Source: Pedobacter cryotolerans
Lineage (GTDB): Bacteria; Bacteroidota; Bacteroidia; Sphingobacteriales; Sphingobacteriaceae
Direction: 5' to 3'
DNA: 64,000 nt
Assembly (NCBI RefSeq): GCF_005116475.1
Contig: NZ_SWBO01000001.1
Location: 248,001-312,000, forward strand
A program made the position numbers and the translations under genes. The stretch's first letter is position 1, and the number at the start of each line of letters is the position of its first letter. This document shows positions 60,034-64,000 of the stretch, in pieces. Under the pieces are notes generated by a model, which saw only the letters and a program-made list of their open reading frames with translations, made no database searches and was not told where the DNA came from.

Positions 60034-63000
60034 ATGTCAGACGACAAAGCCGTAATTTTATTTAAAGCAGCCAAAGAGCTTAACATAGGAATTGCTACAG
60101 CAGTAGATTTTCTTGGTAAGAAAGGCTTTGCTGTGGAAAATAAGCCCACTACCAAACTTTCTAAAGAGATGTACGATACATTGATGAAGGAGTTTCAGGG
60201 GGATAAAATCGTAAAAGAAGAAGCCAATCAGATAGTTATAGGAAAAATTCGTCGTGATGAACCCGAAGCAGCTGAGAAAGCTCCTGAGGTGCCTAGTAAA
60301 AAACAAGATTTTGAAAACGAAGGGATTTTAATTAAAAACCTTCATTCTTATACTCCTCCAGCTGAGAAGCCAAAGGAAGAAAAGCCTGTAGAAGCTACGC
60401 CAGTTGAGCCAGTTAAAGTTGCTGAGCCAGTAAAACCTGCGGAGCCTATAGTTGCAAAAGAAGATGATGGTTCGCTGCCTGGTGTTAAAATTGTAGGTAA
60501 AATTGATTTAAACAATTTAAATACAAAAACTCGTCCTGATAAGAAGGAAGAGCCAGCGCCAGTAGTTGAAACAAAAAAGGAAACTCCTGTAGTTGCTGAA
60601 GTACCTAAAGTTGAACCTAAGGTAGAGCAACCGAAAGAAGAAAAGCCAGCTCCTGTTGAAGAAGTTAAAGCCCCAGTTCAAGAAACTAAGGTTGTTCTGC
60701 CTGCCGAACAGGTTGAAGAAAAACCAAAAGTGGAAGAGGCTAAGCCAGCTGTTACAGCTACACCTGTTGCAGAAACTCCAGCGGAAGACGAAGTAATTAA
60801 AGCTCGTTCGGTAAAATTATCTGGACCAAATATTATTGGTAAAATTGTATTACCAACAACACCAGACCGTAGAAATCAACCTGTTGCTTCATCAAATGAT
60901 AGTGAAGCTGCTAAACGTAAACGTAAGCGTAAAAAAACGCCAGGTGGACCAAATGCACCTCAACAAGGTCAAGGTACGCAGGGCGCTGCTCCAAGTCAAG
61001 GTCAGCAAGGACAACAAGCTCCTCGCCCTGCCGGAACAGGTGTGCCAGCTAACAGACCAGATTTTAGAAATAACACTAACAATACCGCTGGTGGTCGTCC
61101 AAACTTTAGAAATGCTCGTCCAGGTGCTCCATCTGGCGGACCAAAAGAAGAGCCAACAGAAAAAGAAATACAAGATCAGATTAAAGCAACACTTGCACGT
61201 TTAAGTGGAGCAGGTAAATCTGGTAAATTTGCACAAAGAGCAAAATTACGTCGTCAGAAACGTGATGATGTTGCTTTAACTGCAGAAGAAGCAGCAGCAG
61301 AAGAACAATTACAATCTAAAGTATTAAAAGTTACTGAGTTTGTTACGGCAAATGAGTTGGCTAATATGATGGATGTTCCAGTAACAAAAATTATTGGTAC
61401 TTGTATGAGTTTGGGTATGTTCGTTTCTATTAATCAACGTTTAGATGCAGAAACTTTAACAATTGTTGCTGATGAATTTGGTTACGAAATTCAGTTTGTA
61501 AAAGCTGATGAAGAAGCCGATAGCGTAATTGAAGAAGAAGATGCAGCAGAAGATTTAGAAGCTAGAGTTCCTGTTGTTACGATCATGGGTCACGTAGATC
61601 ATGGTAAAACATCATTGCTAGATTATATTCGTAAAGCGAATGTAGTTGCTGGTGAGGCTGGTGGTATTACACAGCACATTGGAGCTTATAAAGTAACTAC
61701 AAACTCTGGTAAACAAGTTACTTTCTTAGATACTCCTGGTCACGAAGCCTTTACAGCGATGCGTGCTCGTGGTGCTAAAGTAGCAGATATTGCCATTATT
61801 GTTATTGCTGCGGATGATGCGGTGATGCCTCAAACTAAAGAAGCAATTAACCATGCACAGGCTGCTGGTGTACCTTTAGTATTTGCTTTTACAAAAATTG
61901 ATAAACCAGGAGCTAATTCAGATAGAGTGAAAGAACAATTATCTGTAATGAATATTTTGGTTGAAGATTGGGGTGGTAAATTCCAGTCGCAAGAAATATC
62001 AAGTAAAAGTGGCTTAAACGTAGATTTATTATTAGATAAAGTTTTATTAGAAGCAGAGATATTAGAATTACAAGCTAATCCTAACAAACGTGCAACGGGT
62101 ACGGTTATCGAAGCAACATTAGATAAAGGCCGTGGTATTGTAACTACTGTATTGGTACAAGCTGGTACATTAAGAGTTGGTGATCCGATTTTAGCAGGTA
62201 GTTATAGTGGTAAAGTAAAAGCTTTATTTAACGAACGTGGTGCTAAAGTTAATGAAGCTGGCCCATCTGTACCTGTACAAGTATTAGGTATGCAAGGTGC
62301 GCCAACTGCGGGTGATAAGTTTAATGCAATGGAAAGTGAAGTTGAAGCGAGAGAAATTGCAAATAAACGTTTACAGTTAATGCGTGAGCAAGGTTTACGT
62401 ACACAGAAACATATTACGCTAGATGAGATTGGTCGTCGTTTAGCAATTGGTAACTTTAAAGAGTTAAACTTAATTGTTAAAGGTGATGTGGATGGCTCTA
62501 TCGAAGCATTAGCCGATTCATTATTGAAGTTATCTACTGAAGAAATTCAGATCAATATTATTGGTAAAGCAGTGGGTCAAATCTCAGAATCTGATGTATT
62601 GTTGGCTTCTGCTTCAGATGCTATCATTATCGGTTTCCAAGTACGTCCTTCGCCAGGTGCCCGCAAATTAGCAGAAGCTGAACAAATCGATATTCGTTTA
62701 TATTCTATCATTTACGATGCAATTAACGAGATTAAAGCGGCTATGGAAGGTATGTTGGCTCCAGAATTTGAAGAGAAAATTGTGGCTAACGTAGAGATTA
62801 GAGAAACCTTTAAAATTACAAAAGTTGGTACCATTGCAGGTTGTATGGTATTAGATGGTAAGATCACTAGAAATAGCAAAATCCGTATTGTACGTGATGG
62901 TGTGGTAATTTACACAGGTGAATTAGCTTCGTTAAAACGTTTCAAAGATGATGTTAAAGAAGTTTCTAAAGGTTACGAATGTGGTCTAAACATCCAAAAC

Positions 63001-63069
63001 TTTAATAATATCGAAGTTGGAGATATTGTAGAAGCTTACGAACAAGTAGAGGTTAAAAGGAAGTTGTAA
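60034..63069 (+). CDS. infB: Translation initiation factor IF-2
   Basis: A 1011-residue GTPase that places initiator tRNA on the ribosome. An N-terminal IF2_N-like helical part is followed by a long low-complexity region rich in Pro, Glu, Lys and Val (about residues 90-390), a second IF2_N domain (about 425-470), then the G domain with GHVDHGKTS (G1 near 519-526), DTPGHE (G3) and FTKIDKPG (G4), and domains II to IV. Length and domain order are usual for Bacteroidota. It is last in the operon, with an internal promoter and a terminator. Confidence 0.97.
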   Translation: MSDDKAVILFKAAKELNIGIATAVDFLGKKGFAVENKPTTKLSKEMYDTLMKEFQGDKIVKEEANQIVIGKIRRDEPEAAEKAPEVPSKKQDFENEGILIKNLHSYTPPAEKPKEEKPVEATPVEPVKVAEPVKPAEPIVAKEDDGSLPGVKIVGKIDLNNLNTKTRPDKKEEPAPVVETKKETPVVAEVPKVEPKVEQPKEEKPAPVEEVKAPVQETKVVLPAEQVEEKPKVEEAKPAVTATPVAETPAEDEVIKARSVKLSGPNIIGKIVLPTTPDRRNQPVASSNDSEAAKRKRKRKKTPGGPNAPQQGQGTQGAAPSQGQQGQQAPRPAGTGVPANRPDFRNNTNNTAGGRPNFRNARPGAPSGGPKEEPTEKEIQDQIKATLARLSGAGKSGKFAQRAKLRRQKRDDVALTAEEAAAEEQLQSKVLKVTEFVTANELANMMDVPVTKIIGTCMSLGMFVSINQRLDAETLTIVADEFGYEIQFVKADEEADSVIEEEDAAEDLEARVPVVTIMGHVDHGKTSLLDYIRKANVVAGEAGGITQHIGAYKVTTNSGKQVTFLDTPGHEAFTAMRARGAKVADIAIIVIAADDAVMPQTKEAINHAQAAGVPLVFAFTKIDKPGANSDRVKEQLSVMNILVEDWGGKFQSQEISSKSGLNVDLLLDKVLLEAEILELQANPNKRATGTVIEATLDKGRGIVTTVLVQAGTLRVGDPILAGSYSGKVKALFNERGAKVNEAGPSVPVQVLGMQGAPTAGDKFNAMESEVEAREIANKRLQLMREQGLRTQKHITLDEIGRRLAIGNFKELNLIVKGDVDGSIEALADSLLKLSTEEIQINIIGKAVGQISESDVLLASASDAIIIGFQVRPSPGARKLAEAEQIDIRLYSIIYDAINEIKAAMEGMLAPEFEEKIVANVEIRETFKITKVGTIAGCMVLDGKITRNSKIRIVRDGVVIYTGELASLKRFKDDVKEVSKGYECGLNIQNFNNIEVGDIVEAYEQVEVKRKL

Positions 63070-63088
63070 ATAACTAAATATTATCAAA

Positions 63089-63120
63089 AAGTGACCTTTA
63101 ACAAGAGGTCACTTTTTTTT
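63089..63120 (+). terminator. Intrinsic terminator after infB
   Basis: aagtgacct (63089-63097) and aggtcactt (63106-63114) pair exactly around ttaacaag and are followed by TTTTTTTT. Confidence 0.92.
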
Positions 63121-63168
63121 TGCAATTGATTGAAGTTAGTAGTTTTCTTATCGTATTTAAACTAATTA

Positions 63169-63195
63169 AAAGATACTTAAGTGTCTTTAATTTTG
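63169..63195 (+). promoter_or_regulatory. Putative promoter with an abutting palindrome
   Basis: A 20-base near-palindrome centred on CTTAAG (63169-63188, one mismatched pair) runs straight into TAATTTTG (63188-63195), a TAnnTTTG match. The palindrome occupies the spacer where a repressor or activator would sit. The methyltransferase gene starts about 94 bases later. Confidence 0.4.
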
Positions 63196-63288
63196 TACCT
63201 TCCAATTAAGAATATTTTTTTAATAGAATTTCTTATCATTTATAAAAATCTTAAAAGAATGAATTTATTTAATTAATCACGAATTTAA

Positions 63289-64000
63289 TTGAACACTGAA
63301 AGTTTATTAGCCCCAGTCTGCCACATTTGCGAATCTAAGTTTAGTAAAACTTATACATTTAAAGAGAAGATGTTTGGCTTTAATGACGAATTCAAATACA
63401 ATGAATGTTCAAATTGCGGTTGTTTACAAATAGCTGAAATTCCAGGTAATATGGATAAATATTATCCACCTTATTATTATTCTTTTACCACAAAAACAGC
63501 CCTTTTAAAGCGTAAACCATTTATAAAAAGATTATTTGGGCGTTTTAGGGTTAAAAGAGTTCTAAAGCGTAAGGCTACTGCTTTAAATTATATAAAACAT
63601 ATAAATGTTGGAATTAAAGATCGTATCCTTGAGGTAGGTTGTGGAAGAGGATATTTATTGTGCGATTTATTTAATTTTGGTTTTGAAAATGTTGAAGGGG
63701 TAGATAAGTATCTGCCAGAAGAAATTGACCATGGCTATGGTGTAAAAATTAGAAAAAAAGAATTGAACGAACTTGATCCCGATAGATACGATGTGATAAT
63801 GATGAATCATGTATTTGAGCACATGGATCAACAGCACCAAGTTTTAAATGATTGCCATCGTCTGTTAAAAAAAAATGGTTGTCTAGCTATTTGCATTCCA
63901 ATATTAGGAGATGCGTGGAAGATTTATGGAGAGAACTGGGTTCAGTTAGATGCTCCTAGGCACTTCTTTCTGCATACATTAAAAAGTATGGAAATACTCG
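63289..64000 (+). CDS. Class I SAM-dependent methyltransferase with zinc ribbon, C-terminus cut by window edge
   Basis: The 237 codons present begin at TTG 63289 and remain open at the window end. An internal ATG at 63370 is the alternative start. The N-terminal zinc ribbon has two Cys pairs (CHIC near residues 11-14 and CSNC). The Rossmann methyltransferase fold follows with motif I ILEVGCGRGYLL, then DVIMMNHVFEHM and the LKKNGCLAICIP region, and APRHFFLHT. This layout (zinc ribbon plus Methyltransf_23) is typical of enzymes acting on sugar nucleotides or lipid-linked glycans, so a surface-polysaccharide locus may start here. The substrate is not determined. Confidence 0.85.
   Translation, partial: MNTESLLAPVCHICESKFSKTYTFKEKMFGFNDEFKYNECSNCGCLQIAEIPGNMDKYYPPYYYSFTTKTALLKRKPFIKRLFGRFRVKRVLKRKATALNYIKHINVGIKDRILEVGCGRGYLLCDLFNFGFENVEGVDKYLPEEIDHGYGVKIRKKELNELDPDRYDVIMMNHVFEHMDQQHQVLNDCHRLLKKNGCLAICIPILGDAWKIYGENWVQLDAPRHFFLHTLKSMEIL

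Noticed and set aside
1-64000. tRNA, rRNA, transposase or restriction-modification genes
   Set aside because: I looked for their hallmarks and recognised none. Short or divergent RNA genes could still be missed without a covariance search.

Overview
The window is AT-rich chromosomal DNA from a member of the Bacteroidota, most likely a Pedobacter-like Sphingobacteriaceae. The reasons are the gene families (DUF4270, DUF4407, DUF4920, a CarboxypepD_reg TonB receptor, a 29-residue COX24-type protein, NusA and CarB forms typical of the phylum), the repeated promoter element TAnnTTTG, the near absence of Shine-Dalgarno sequences, and dense short inverted repeats between genes. No tRNA, rRNA, CRISPR array, transposase or prophage was recognised.

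Layout. 1-8.7 kb: a truncated peptidase T, an outer-membrane barrel protein, an M14 peptidase with a rhomboid protease, a lipoprotein, a dipeptide epimerase and a rhodanese. 9.3-17.1 kb: a DUF4407 membrane protein, then three exported peptidases in a row (M61, M28, Tricorn-like S41). 17.1-19.2 kb: a GNAT, a degenerate thiamine pyrophosphokinase-like protein, and a decayed ORF6N gene carrying an inverted-repeat element. 19.3-29 kb: translation and cell-division-linked genes (rplM-rpsI-rpsB-tsf, pyrH-frr) with an O-antigen-ligase-like protein, nagA and an ABC exporter between and after them. 29.4-36.4 kb: an MFS carrier, a truncated haemoglobin, a TPP-riboswitch-controlled TonB receptor with thiE, and a pnuC/NadR-kinase pair behind a long leader. 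36.9-43 kb: carB, LemA/DUF3137 and DUF4920. 43.4-51.7 kb: radA, rng, the COX24-type protein, a TPR protein and HU on the minus strand, with mutY and ssb divergent, then glmS. 51.8-57.7 kb: a DUF4270 lipoprotein, a one-domain glycogen-synthase-like protein, panC, panD, an acyl-CoA dehydrogenase and a holin-like membrane protein. 57.7-64 kb: a small lipoprotein, rimP-nusA-infB, and the start of a methyltransferase that probably opens a polysaccharide locus.

Most genes are housekeeping. I did not find a clear multi-gene system of unknown type. The less ordinary content lies in regulatory leaders (an intrinsic terminator just upstream of rimP-nusA-infB, a terminator and small reading frame upstream of pnuC, and a TPP riboswitch with an enlarged arm), in enzyme paralogues that have lost signature motifs (TPK-like, ThiE, glycogen-synthase-like), and in the intergenic repeats, two of which sit next to gene remnants.
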